Assembly (NCBI GenBank): GCA_963920635.1
Contig: OY987308.1
Coordinates: 19,125,096 to 19,189,095, forward strand
Direction: 5' to 3'
Origin: Pseudeuparius sepicola
Lineage: Eukaryota > Arthropoda > Insecta > Coleoptera > Anthribidae
DNA: 64,000 bases
Position 1 is the stretch's first letter; the number at the start of each line of letters is the position of its first letter. Positions 56,701 through 63,019 of this stretch are shown here, piece by piece. The notes under the pieces are model-generated. The model was not told where the DNA came from and made no database searches. It was given only the letters and a program-made list of their open reading frames with translations. The position numbers and the translations under genes were made by a program.

Positions 56701-59013
56701 ACCAACTTCCCCTCAAGGCTTCACTTTTCCTATGAGATAGACTGTGACATGCTGGGTCCCCTTATTTTAAAGAGTCCCCGGGAGATACCTACCTATGTAT
56801 GTTTAATGCTACTTATTGTAACATCGTCCTTCAATATCCCGTAAAGCAGAAACATGTTACAAACAAAATCGCGAGTGTTGCCACTTGTCTCCGCTGTGCG
56901 GACGCCGCCTACTCTTAAAACGAAACCCACCGCGTGCGCCCGCTTACCACAAGCCGAGGAACAGGAAGCCGGGCAGGCTGATAGCCAGCTGCAGCTGCCG
57001 CCAGTCGCGCAGCAGCAGGCCGAGGCCGGCCATCGCTATGTAGCCGAACGACACCGGGAACATGTAGCCGATGCCGGCCACCGTCCGCCACTTGCCGCCC
57101 ACCACCTCGACGGAGAGGACGAACCCGCTGAAGACGACCGACACCGAGACGAAGCCGAGCAGCGCGCGCAGCACCGCGTAGAGCGGGAACCACGGGGCGA
57201 AGGCGATGCAGGTACCTGGAATGACGCCGGCCGATGGGTGAAGGTGTTCTCAAGCAGAGCTGGGCAGATCTATTTAAAAAAGATCGTTTTAAAGATCTAA
57301 GATCGCGATCTTGATCTTAGATCTGGATCTTTTTTGTTTCACTAAAGATCGATCTTTTTTAAAAAGATCGTTTCAAAAAGATCTGATCTTTGATCTTAAT
57401 TTGACGATCTTAGATCATTTTAAAGGTCTAAGATCGTTTAAAAGATATAAGATCGTTTAAAATATCTAAGATCGTTTTAAAGATCTAAGATCGTTTTAAA
57501 AATCTAAGATCGTTTTAGAGATCTAAGATCGTTTTAAAGATTCATTTTTGAAACGTTTCTGTGATTTTTTATACAAAATGATGTAGGTAGAAAGGTAGGT
57601 ATATATTTTTTAGAAGAATGAATAGTTTTGTACAACGAAGATTTTTCTTTTTACACATATAATCTACATATTATTTCTAAAATATATATATTACGAATTC
57701 AGTTATTAACGTCACTAACGAGAGTCCATTTAAAGCAGTTTACCTCAGGAGATCTCTAGGTCTCAGCTAAAGTGCAAATTATCAGAATTCGCGAAAAATG
57801 ACAAATAATATAAACAAACTGACGTACATTTTACCTACAACTACAAGAACCTATTTTGAGGTCAAACTTAAATGAATGCAATAATGAATAATGTTTTAGT
57901 GGCATGTCAAGTAAAGCATATCAATTGAAAAAAATGCACTCCAGCCGGGACTCGAACCCGGGACTCCTACTGTGGCCGTAGGCACTTTAACCAACTAAGC
58001 TACCGGAGATACGGGTTCCATCGGGTAGGTGTTATTTATTCCAATTGATATATAGTTAGTAGCGGTGAGATGTAGAAGACTTCGGCGTCTTCTACAGCTA
58101 CTAGAAGGGGTTAGAGGGTGCAGGGTAACCATTCATGATTGTTGGTTATGTGAACTTTCTATTTGTTCATCAACCCACAAAATTCGACATATAGCGACTT
58201 AATGTAAGTATCGAACGTGGAAATTCTAACCCATAATGTCAAGCCAGAAAATGAAACACAGAAAGATTTTTAGTACCTGTAATTAAAAATAATAAATGAT
58301 GTTTTAGTGGCATGTCAGGTAAAGGATATCAATTGAAAAAAAAATGCACACCAGCCGGGACTCGAACCCGGAACTCCTACTGTGGAAATAGGCACTTTAA
58401 CCAACTAAGTTACCGGAGATACAGGTTCTATCGGCTAGGTGTTATTTATTCCAATTGATATATAGCTAGTAGCGGTGAGATGTAGGAGACTTCGGCGCCT
58501 TCTACAGCTACTAGAAGGGGTTAGAGGGTGTATGGTAACCATTCATGATTGTTGGTTATGTGAACTGCCTATTTGTTCATCAACCCACAAAATTCGACAT
58601 ATAGCGACTTAATGTAAGTATCCGGATATCGGTCGTATATTCACGAGTCAGACAAGGACGGGAGTTGTGACGTAGGGCCGAACATTCGTTGAACAAACAG
58701 GCGCCACATACCAAAGGTATGTGGTGGGCGCCCGTAAGGAGTGAGTGAGGGTCATGAGAGAGAGTGGGAACTAATCAGATAGATCCGGAAGCAAATACAT
58801 CGTCCAATGGTGGACCTAAGGCCTAAGTAAACTTACCAAGGACGGCCTGCGCCAGCACAGACGCCATAAGCGTTCGCTTTCTGCCGTAACGGTCGGACAG
58901 GGCCCCGCTGGCCAGACCTCCCACAGCAACCCCGCCCAAGAACACCAGCTCGGCCAGGCTGACCAGCGACGCCCGTTCGCAAACCAAGGACCATTCGGAG
59001 ATTATGGTTTCTC
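41621..59013 (-). CDS. SLC22/organic cation transporter-like MFS carrier, 3' six exons
   Basis: Exons 58837-59013, 56948-57215, 50779-51094, 47236-47426, 42337-42481 and 41621-41773 join in phase to 416 residues plus stop. The first needs one base from an upstream exon, so the N-terminus (first membrane segment and large extracellular loop, about 130 residues) is missing. Recognisable family blocks in order are TIISEWSLVCERASLVSLAE, GALSDRYGRKRTL (MFS loop 2-3 signature), WVIPESPRWLLALGR, FTAELYPTTIRNVGVGA and LPETGRGPLPSTLE. The product should be a plasma-membrane carrier with 12 helices that moves organic cations, anions or carnitine-like solutes; the substrate is unknown. The upstream exons are strikingly GC-rich (about 70%) in a 33% GC setting. 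Introns hold about ten mobile elements, and one hAT copy sits on a splice donor. Confidence 0.85.
42337..42481 (-). CDS. Transporter exon with AELYPTTIRN block
   Basis: It encodes KFSISSSNAIMPVFTAELYP then TTIRNVGVGAANVSAGVALM and IVPYLWNL. TAELYPTxxRNxGxG is the SLC22 signature of helices 10-11. It enters with one base (completing AGC, Ser) from the previous exon. Confidence 0.88.
42703..42860 (+). repeat. Dispersed repeat, copy 1
   Basis: GATAAAGTGCATTGTTTGGT, TTTCTTAATTGATTATGATA, GTTTCATAAAATATGG and GGGCGTGCATTATTTATTTT match 48046-48205 with few changes. It is probably one end of an unknown mobile element in the transporter introns. Confidence 0.7.
42943..43210. repeat. Foldback with a cluster of GGTACC sites
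   Basis: Arms (TTTGCACCGTTGTAGCGA against TCGCTATAACGGTGCA; CTTAACTTTTCAAGGG against TCTTGAAAAGTTAAG) enclose a core with five close copies of GGTACC or GGTACCAA at 43040-43097. It resembles a palindromic MITE whose loop expanded. Confidence 0.6.
43596..44511 (+). pseudogene. LINE reverse transcriptase remnant
   Basis: Plus-strand frames give LGFRKSGDTEVAAVDIITDI, then LLSLNFTKAFNIVDHI, matching the FGFRxxxST and LDLSKAFDTVDH blocks of Jockey-like non-LTR reverse transcriptases. Later WVQPNKLTLNFNKSSVMFI matches their W..AN.L..N..K...M.F thumb block. Stops and gaps intervene and the YADD box is lost. A reverse copy of its 3' part is at 9690-10010. Confidence 0.7.
44512..45284. mobile_element. 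TA-flanked element, GAGGAAGAGACCC ends
   Basis: GAGGAAGAGACCCAAATTTG and CAAATTTGGGTCTCTTCCTC are near-perfect inverted ends next to TA (44510-44511; 45285-45286). CTAATTTGAGAYAG words recur near 44716, 44738 and 44863, and inverted near 44900 and 45245. The LINE copy at 9690-10010 lacks this insertion, confirming it as a discrete element. The ends resemble those of 39291-40185. Confidence 0.85.
45390..45540. mobile_element. One-arm remnant of palindrome P6 family
   Basis: ATCTCAACTAGTTTGATAAA then TATTCAATAAAGCCCACATA and AAAGTGCGGTTATTTTTTGG match the right arms at 52300-52450 and 61600-61730. The left half is missing. Confidence 0.65.
45865..46043. mobile_element. 179-bp hAT MITE (CAGTGGCGTAACCAG ends)
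   Basis: CAGTGGCGTAACCAG and CTGGTTACGCCACTG are perfect inverted ends, flanked by a perfect 8-bp duplication ATAGGGAT (45857-45864; 46044-46051). Runs of G and C lie inside the ends. It is non-coding and lies in a transporter intron, 75 bp from the larger hAT at 46118. Confidence 0.9.
46118..47232 (+). mobile_element. hAT element copy 1, inserted on a splice donor
   Basis: The ends CACGGGCGTA and TACGCCCGTG are flanked by a perfect 8-bp duplication TACCTCAG (46110-46117; 47233-47240). G- and C-runs lie just inside. A TATATAAGCGGCGCCGCGGC promoter-like block (near 46431) precedes a short N-terminal frame, and a C-terminal dimerisation frame follows (46774-47042). The catalytic middle is deleted, so it cannot move by itself. 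It is about 97% identical to the copy at 59110, so both are young. Confidence 0.9.
46774..47042 (+). pseudogene. hAT transposase C-terminal dimerisation domain, copy 1
   Basis: The frame reads PKSSLECLDMCDKNLYPNIY then TLLQILATIPVSTATPERSF, SSLRRLKNYLRNTTSENRLN and GLALMNVHYGTEIHADEVVD. IPVSTATPERSFSSLRRLKN is the core of the hAT dimerisation region (zinc-finger MYM-1-like hAT group). In this copy the N-terminal piece (from 46542) is shifted by a single-base loss near 46656 relative to copy 2. Confidence 0.85.
47236..47426 (-). CDS. Transporter exon ended by a hAT-duplicated donor
   Basis: It encodes VLIGAVEVPAIALSIVLLLR then GGRRWPLALTMLISGAGAAF and a stretch ending TTLTML plus two bases. 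The last five exon bases and first three intron bases (CTGAG/GTA) are the target duplication of the hAT at 46118-47232. Joining to 42481 gives an AGC codon and restores a typical SLC22 order. Confidence 0.85.
48046..48205 (+). repeat. Dispersed repeat, copy 2
   Basis: Near copy of 42703-42860 (same order of blocks, same strand), in a different intron of the transporter. Confidence 0.7.
48206..49465. other. Transporter intron, no gene recognised
   Basis: It contains scattered GCGCACGGAAA words near 48299-48330 and 48755-48775 that may be ends of an old inverted element, and a GC-richer stretch at 48900-49060. No exon was found. Confidence 0.4.
49470..49608 (+). pseudogene. THAP-type zinc-finger fragment
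   Basis: The frame reads VSCLGRVLNCKGNYKGGPKS then VRFFLPKDPILREKWVKAIK and RDFVPT before a stop. This matches the first half of a THAP domain (C..xxCxxNYK, FPKD, W..AI.R.xF.P). The second half (C..HF) is lost, although SSRVKV after the stop continues the pattern. P-element-type transposases and host THAP proteins both carry it; the setting suggests a transposon. Confidence 0.6.
49858..50597. mobile_element. TA-flanked palindrome with CAGGGTGAGT ends (P8)
   Basis: CAGGGTGAGTCACATCC and the right end ACTCACCCTG lie next to TA (49856-49857; 50598-50599). Arms of about 310 bp correspond (for example TTATTGCACAAAATGRCAAC against its complement, TTTCTTTCGAGCC against GGCTCGAAAGAAA). Near the middle is an inverted TGCCTTTTTTGG/CCAAGGTG region. 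Non-coding. Confidence 0.8.
50779..51094 (-). CDS. Transporter exon with PESPRWL block
   Basis: It encodes WVIPESPRWLLALGRTEEVA then a long Arg/Ala-rich loop, FRTREMRRRTAVLFLIWFSV and YLVYYGLVLNLGNIGGDLY. PESPRWL marks the central cytoplasmic loop of SLC22 carriers; helix 7 follows. GC content is near 70%, and antisense frames are open only because of this. Confidence 0.88.
51303..52481. mobile_element. TA-flanked palindrome with CAGGGTGATTC ends (P6)
   Basis: At 1179 bp this is the longest clean palindrome: arms of about 590 bp meet near 51895. CAGGGTGATTCAGTTTTATT and its complement form the ends. The right end is followed by TA; the left has TATC in place of TA. Relatives are at 60965-61764 (left arm shortened) and 45390-45540 (one arm). 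Confidence 0.85.
52927..53644. mobile_element. TA-flanked palindrome with CAGTGTGTCCC ends (P7)
   Basis: CAGTGTGTCCCAATTTGATA and its complement are flanked by TA (52925-52926; 53645-53646). Arms of about 330 bp share AGTATCTCATAGGCGGTGGT and TTGACGTGAAAGCTCC with their complements. It is non-coding and lies in the transporter intron between two GC-rich exons. Confidence 0.85.
53753..53779. repeat. Perfect 12-bp hairpin with 3-base loop
   Basis: CTCACTTCCGGT, then CAA, then ACCGGAAGTGAG. It is unusually GC-rich for its surroundings. The core CCGGAAGT is an ETS-factor consensus, present on both strands here. Confidence 0.7.
53900..54900. repeat. Degenerate tandem units with GGRTCAAACTxYGTCGGA
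   Basis: Blocks of 130-160 bp, centred near 54210, 54338 and 54497, each carry a TCTACGGGTCAAACTATGTC-like word, a CGGATARGC word and a GTGCGCTGRCCGGGC word. The flanks are GC-richer than the intron average. This may be a repeated non-coding unit inside an unknown element or a decayed satellite. Confidence 0.5.
54901..55732. other. Transporter intron, no gene recognised
   Basis: AT-rich, with short open frames without coding character and several GTAGGTAY words. No element ends were recognised. Confidence 0.45.
55733..56780 (+). mobile_element. CAGGGACTC-family hAT element, full length
   Basis: TAGGGACTCTTTAAAGTAAA at the left and TTTTAAAGAGTCCCCG at the right are the terminal repeats. The flanks GTAGATAC (55725-55732) and GGAGATAC (56781-56788) are an 8-bp duplication with one change. 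Unlike the terminal 30 bp, the two ends continue differently (type A then type B). At 1048 bp it is the reference for the family here. It has no transposase gene. Confidence 0.85.
56948..57215 (-). CDS. Transporter exon: helices 3-6
   Basis: It encodes TCIAFAPWFPLYAVLRALLG then FVSVSVVFSGFVLSVEVVGG, KWRTVAGIGYMFPVSFGYIA and a stretch ending FLFLGL. It corresponds to the FxxxRxxxGxxxxG..xxxFVLxxExVGxxxR block of SLC22 carriers. About 70% GC. Confidence 0.88.
57255..57550. mobile_element. Partial hAT-like element with AAGATCGTTTTAAAGATCT repeats
   Basis: It begins CAGAGCTGGGCAGATC, a hAT-style start, then carries about eight degenerate units built on AAGATCGTTTTAAAGATCTA. This parallels the repeat-packed hAT MITE at 21589-22227. 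The opposite end (TGCCCAGCTCTG) is not visible, so it is truncated or longer than I can trace. Confidence 0.5.
57890..58212. repeat. tRNA-like/hairpin repeat unit, copy 1
   Basis: The unit runs from GTTTTAGTGGCATGTCA to GCGACTTAATGTAAGTATC. It holds a tRNA-like segment (minus strand), bracketed by ATATCAATTG and CAATTGATAT, followed by a stem-loop at 58058-58105 (TAGTAGC outer stem, GTAGAAGAC-TTCGGC-GTCTTCTAC inner stem), then a conserved tail. About 92% identical to the second copy 86 bp further right. Confidence 0.75.
57938..58009 (-). pseudogene. tRNA-like cloverleaf, copy 1
   Basis: On the minus strand 72 bases fold as acceptor TCTCCGG/CTGGAGT (first pair mismatched), D arm GCTT/AAGT, anticodon stem CCTAC/GTAGG with loop GGCCACA, and T arm CCGGG-TTCGAGT-CCCGG. 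A-box-like TAGCTTAGTTGG and B-box GGTTCGAGTCC are present. The loop lacks the T before the would-be CCA anticodon, so it is unlikely to be a working tRNA. Confidence 0.6.
58298..58622. repeat. tRNA-like/hairpin repeat unit, copy 2
   Basis: Second copy of the unit in the same orientation. The stem-loop survives with changes (GTAGGAGAC against GCCTTCTAC). The tail GGTTATGTGAACTGCCTATT is kept. Confidence 0.75.
58348..58419 (-). pseudogene. tRNA-like cloverleaf, copy 2
   Basis: Same fold as copy 1, but the anticodon loop reads TTCCACA, giving a proper T before CCA (tryptophan-type). The anticodon stem CCTAT/GTAGG and T stem have single mismatches. The sequence is not that of a normal insect tryptophan tRNA as I know it, so a tRNA-derived repeat is favoured over a gene. 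Confidence 0.55.
58837..59013 (-). CDS. Transporter exon with GxLSDRYGRKR signature
   Basis: It encodes ETIISEWSLVCERASLVSLA then ELVFLGGVAVGGLASGALSD and RYGRKRTLMASVLAQAVL. EWSLVC precedes helix 2, and GALSDRYGRKR is the MFS signature loop. The acceptor TTGGTTCCAG shows that coding sequence continues in an upstream exon that I could not locate. Confidence 0.88.
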
Positions 59014-59109
59014 CTGGAACCAATAAAAATATATTTGTTATAGTTATGACGGATGTGGCGATATTCTTGCCTATGAACCTTGAATGTAAAATAATTTAAT
59101 CAGTGCACT

Positions 59110-60241
59110 CACGGGCGTAGCCAAGGGGGGGTTTCGGGGGTTCAAACCCCCCCCCCCCCCCGAAATAAGCAAAATATTACCTAATATTATACCGAAAAAA
59201 TACGAGGAGTGAAGAGTTAAATTATTATTACGTTTGAATATATGTAGTAATAGTAGCGCCTAGCGCCATCTTTTGACGAGAGGCAGACGCAGTTGCAGCC
59301 GAACTATTTTGTATTGTAGGGACACTTTGCGTTGTTTCTCGATTATTCGCCACGCCCCTCGGTCGAAATGAGCGGAACTTTGTGGAAGTTCGTGGAAGTT
59401 TCTGGACGGCTACTGGGCTGCTATATAAGCGGCGCCGCGGCGCGTGACCGCGCTTACGGCAGTATTGTTCCATGCGAACTCGAAGCGAATAAAAGTCAAA
59501 AGTGGTGAACGAATAGTGAAGAGAATTAAGTGTACCGTGTAAGTGAGTAATTTTAGTGCGCTGTTATTCGATGACCTTGTTAAGGATAGATACGTGAATC
59601 ATTATTACTGTCGAAAAATGGAGGGGAAAAAAAGGAAGGGTGATAAGCTTAAAGGTATGGACTACTGGAAAAAGTGGTGTAGTCAAGGTCAAGGGGTTTC
59701 TAATAAAGAAACAAATTTGGATTTAGCTATCAAAGCTTCAGCTACCTTGCATGCTGATAAGAAGACTGCCTACCCCGAAATCTAGTTTGGAATGCCTAGA
59801 TATGTGCGATAAAAACCTTTATCCTAATATTTACACATTACTACAAATCTTGGCTACCATTCCTGTATCCACTGCTACCCCAGAAAGGTCTTTCTCGAGC
59901 CTAAGGAGACTGAAAAACTATTTACGAAACACTACAAGTGAAAACAGACTTAATGGTTTGGCTCTAATGAACATTCACTATGGAACAGAAATTCATGCAG
60001 ATGAAGTAGTGGATATATTTAAAAGAAAAAGCCGAAGATTTCTTCTTTAATGGTTTTAGATTTAGCGCAGAGGAAAGAAATTAATTTTTTCATTTCATTT
60101 AAAGTTAAGAACTTTATAAATATGTCGTAGTTTTTCGGATGAATATATAGATATTAAATTTCATGTAAGTATATTTTTGTTGTTTTATTTACTTCTCAAA
60201 CTAAACCCCCCCCCCCAAAACTAAATCCTGGCTACGCCTGG
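59110..60241 (+). mobile_element. hAT element copy 2, damaged right end
   Basis: It starts CACGGGCGTAGCC and matches 46118-47232 throughout, with a 10-base extra GCGTGACCGC-type segment near 59441. The frame for the N-terminal piece (59543-59785, with MDYWKKWCSQGQGVSNKE) is intact here. The right end reads GGCTACGCCTGGT instead of TACGCCCGTG, and the left flank AGTGCACT is not repeated, so the true end was lost or rearranged. Confidence 0.85.
59774..60050 (+). pseudogene. hAT transposase C-terminal dimerisation domain, copy 2
   Basis: Same block as in copy 1 (IPVSTATPERSFSSLRRLKN, then ALMNIHYGTEIHADEVVD). A stop at the junction with the N-terminal piece (…TAYPEI) shows that the catalytic middle was removed by an out-of-frame deletion. 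Confidence 0.85.
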
Positions 60242-60342
60242 TAATCATCGACGACGATTTAAATGATGATTCTCAAGTGGACGAAGAACAGGAAGATTTG
60301 TTTCCTCTCACCAGCCCGAGTGAACTATTTAGTGCTGACTGA
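60241..60342 (+). pseudogene. Orphan acidic coding tail after hAT copy 2
   Basis: Directly after the damaged hAT end the plus strand reads VIIDDDLNDDSQVDEEQEDL then FPLTSPSELFSAD and TGA. The Asp/Glu-rich tail and balanced codon use look like the C-terminus of a real protein. No upstream exon was found; it could be host gene debris or the end of another element. Confidence 0.3.
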
Positions 60343-60964
60343 TAACGCAATTAATGATTCACCTAAAACTTATAACCTTTTGTATCATTTTGATTTCCCT
60401 CCCATTTTTCCAATATACCTAGATTGTTTAATATATGTTCTTGTTTTTCACATGAGCTTCCTATTCATGACTTTCTCATTTTTACAAGCTAAGGACAAAT
60501 TAGATATGGGAATGATTTGACATAAAAGAACGAATAGAAATCAGAACGCTATAATGAATGAGGGCAAAAAGTGAGTACCTACAAATTAACTAAGGCTACT
60601 AACTTGTATTGAACATATTTACAGTCATATACTTATGAGGTTATGTTGTGACAAAAAATAACAATCTATGGGTATAATATGTATCTATATATGCATAGAT
60701 ATATCTATATATAATATATTCTACATACATTATTCAGTTACTAATTTATACTGTAATCATTTTAAGTTTTTTCAACAAAAACTACGTGAAATAAAAACAA
60801 AAAAATCTTTACCCCTCCATATCATGGAAACCGTTCACTTTACCATAATTCTGTATATAACAATTCTTGTTCGGAATTTAATATATATCATTTGCGTATA
60901 GAATGACGTTTGCGCTAAACCTCATAGTTTACTAGATATTCACGCAAAACTGCGAAAAAAAAAT
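60343..60964. other. No gene recognised
   Basis: AT-rich, with several short open frames of low complexity. Nothing distinctive apart from an ATATATATAGATATA-type stretch near 60680-60720. Confidence 0.45.
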
Positions 60965-61764
60965 TAACCGCACCTTGTATATAGCAATAAAATGTATTCA
61001 ATTTCTTATGTAAATTTAACTGTAAAGAAAAACGTCCTCTTGAATTTTTTTCATGGCATTTTGATTTTTTGTATTATTTCGGGGTAGGTATTTCTGAAAA
61101 ATTATCACAAAAATTTGCTCCATAAGTAAGACTTAAAGTAGAAATTATGTGTTTACTACTTTAAATAAAGTAACGTTTTACAATAAACTTACCTATTTAA
61201 GGCTATACTTTTGAAGATACAGGGTTTAAAACATTTAAGGAATATAAAATTAATGTTACGTGGAAAAAGTTACTATATTTAAAGTAAGAAACACATTTTT
61301 TCTACTTTGAGTATTACTTATGAAGCGAATTTTCAAGTTAATTTTTCAGAAATACCCCGGAAAAAATAAAATTTGCTATGAAACCATGACACATATGAAA
61401 AAAGGCTAAGAGAATGCTTTTGTTTACAATTAAAATTTACATAAGAAATTGAATACACTTTATTGCTATACAAACAAGGTGATTTTTTTCTAAAAGCAAT
61501 TGTACGAATTACCCACTTCCCCGCCACTGGCTGTTCAAGGTGTTTGATATTAACAGGTTTTATGCTAACCCGTGCCGTTATAACGTGCACCAAATTTGAC
61601 TTAAATATCTCAACTAGTTTGGTAAATATTCAATAAAGTCCACATATTTGTTCCAACTTTTACACCCTGTAACTTTTTATAGGGCCTTAAAAAGATATAG
61701 TTTATACAAGAAAGTGCGGTTATTTTTTGGTTGAAGTGTCCCGGAATAAAACCGAATCACCCTG
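60965..61764. mobile_element. P6-family palindrome, left arm shortened
   Basis: The right arm matches 51900-52481 to the end CACCCTG then TA. The left arm starts late, at TTGTATATAGCAATAAAATG, so about 250 bp of the outer left arm are gone. Several small deletions mark it as older than P6. Confidence 0.7.
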
Positions 61765-61769
61765 TATAT

Positions 61770-61862
61770 ATGTGGTATATTTGCTCCATCCATACGGAAG
61801 ATATAGCTGCATTGACTGAATTAATTGAAAACAGTAATCTCAAGTGTGCCATGGAAAACAAT
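61770..61862 (+). CDS. Candidate orphan coding exon
   Basis: From an ATG, or from further left in frame, the plus strand reads MWYICSIHTEDIAALTELIE then NSNLKCAMENN directly before a perfect GTAAGT donor. The ATG lies next to the end of a palindromic element, so the true start may be elsewhere. No domain is recognised and no next exon was found. Confidence 0.25.
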
Positions 61863-62039
61863 GTAAGTACACCACTCAAGGGAATTATCTATCAAATATA
61901 TTTATAACTTGTAAATGCATAATATGTATTCTTATCGAGTAGGTAATAACAAAAAAACAATAACCAAAAAATGTAAAACCACACCAAGAACGTTGTGATA
62001 TAAAATAAGCCCAGGGATTGTTGTCGGAATAGGGGTAAA

Positions 62040-62640
62040 TGAGAAAAAAAATTCGAGTTCCAATTTGACCATTTAGAAGGAAATAATATTGTTCTTATAT
62101 TTGTAATTTGTATTTTCTAAGTTGAAAAATAAAAAAGTTATGGGGTGGCCTAATTTCGCGTGATCACCCTGTACCTACATACTAGAATAGGTTGTATATC
62201 AATAAAATATTGTCCATCATTTTTGTATAAGTAAAGGCTGTTGAGGTTCTTTTCCCTGAGTATAAATAGACTGTCATAAAACTGAGTTAAAAATCAATAG
62301 TTGCTAATATATTATCCACGTGGCATGTGTTGTACCTATTAGAAAAGTACGCGAAGGCTTTTCCTCGTTTTATTTCTTCATCCGTATATATTATTATTAT
62401 AGGAGAAAACATAAATATGAACAACTGAAGGTTGTCATATCATTTCTTACACTATTAATAATAAATATATGCAGTGGAAATACAGGGTGTTCCGTAAGTT
62501 GTGACGTGACTTATTCTTTAACAGCGTGTATAACTGCAAAAACGGTTTTTTAGTACAATTTTTGACAAAACTGGAGTTCTACACGCTGTTATAAGCGATT
62601 TGTTTCATTTATTATATAATTTTCTACGCGCATTTTAGTT
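62040..62640. other. Fragments of TA-element ends
   Basis: The word CCTAATTTCGCGTGATCACC near 62150, the CAGGGTGTTCCGTAAGTTGT word near 62485 and the inverted pair AACAGCGTGTATAAC/CTACACGCTGTTATA at about 62520-62592 are recognisable pieces of the element types above, but no full element is present. Confidence 0.4.
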
Positions 62641-63019
62641 ATATTATTTTAGAACTAATATCGTATGGTTAGTATCACATCCAGAAAGAAAAACACGCGG
62701 AATGGACAGGATGAAATAAACCAGAACATTGCATATCGTTCTAACTTCTCAAGCTCTCGAGATTTTGTTATTTCTGAAAGCAAACATATATTTTCACGAA
62801 CATTAGCAGAAAATGATTTATTTATGAGGATAATTCCATGCTAATATTGTTAATCAATTCAAAAATTTTAAATCTCAATTCGTGTAAAAGTATCAAGTAC
62901 TAAAGATCTTTTAGAGTAATTATCATCTAAGATCAGGCAGGATAATTATTTTAAAGCTATCTTAGTTGCTTTTTTAACGAAGTCCATAGATCTTTAAGAA
63001 AGGTGTTAAACGGTTAAAC

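Noticed and set aside
56854..57300. Plus-strand frame of 148 residues opposite the transporter exon
   Set aside because: Antisense shadow. Its Gln/Ala/Arg/His-rich composition results from the complement of a Leu/Val/Gly-rich membrane exon.
58058..58110. Helitron 3' end (hairpin followed by CTAG)
   Set aside because: Both copies continue with the same sequence for another 100 bp after CTAG, so it is not a terminus.
57938..58419. Two functional tRNA genes
   Set aside because: One copy lacks T33, both have stem mismatches, and they are embedded in a longer repeated unit.
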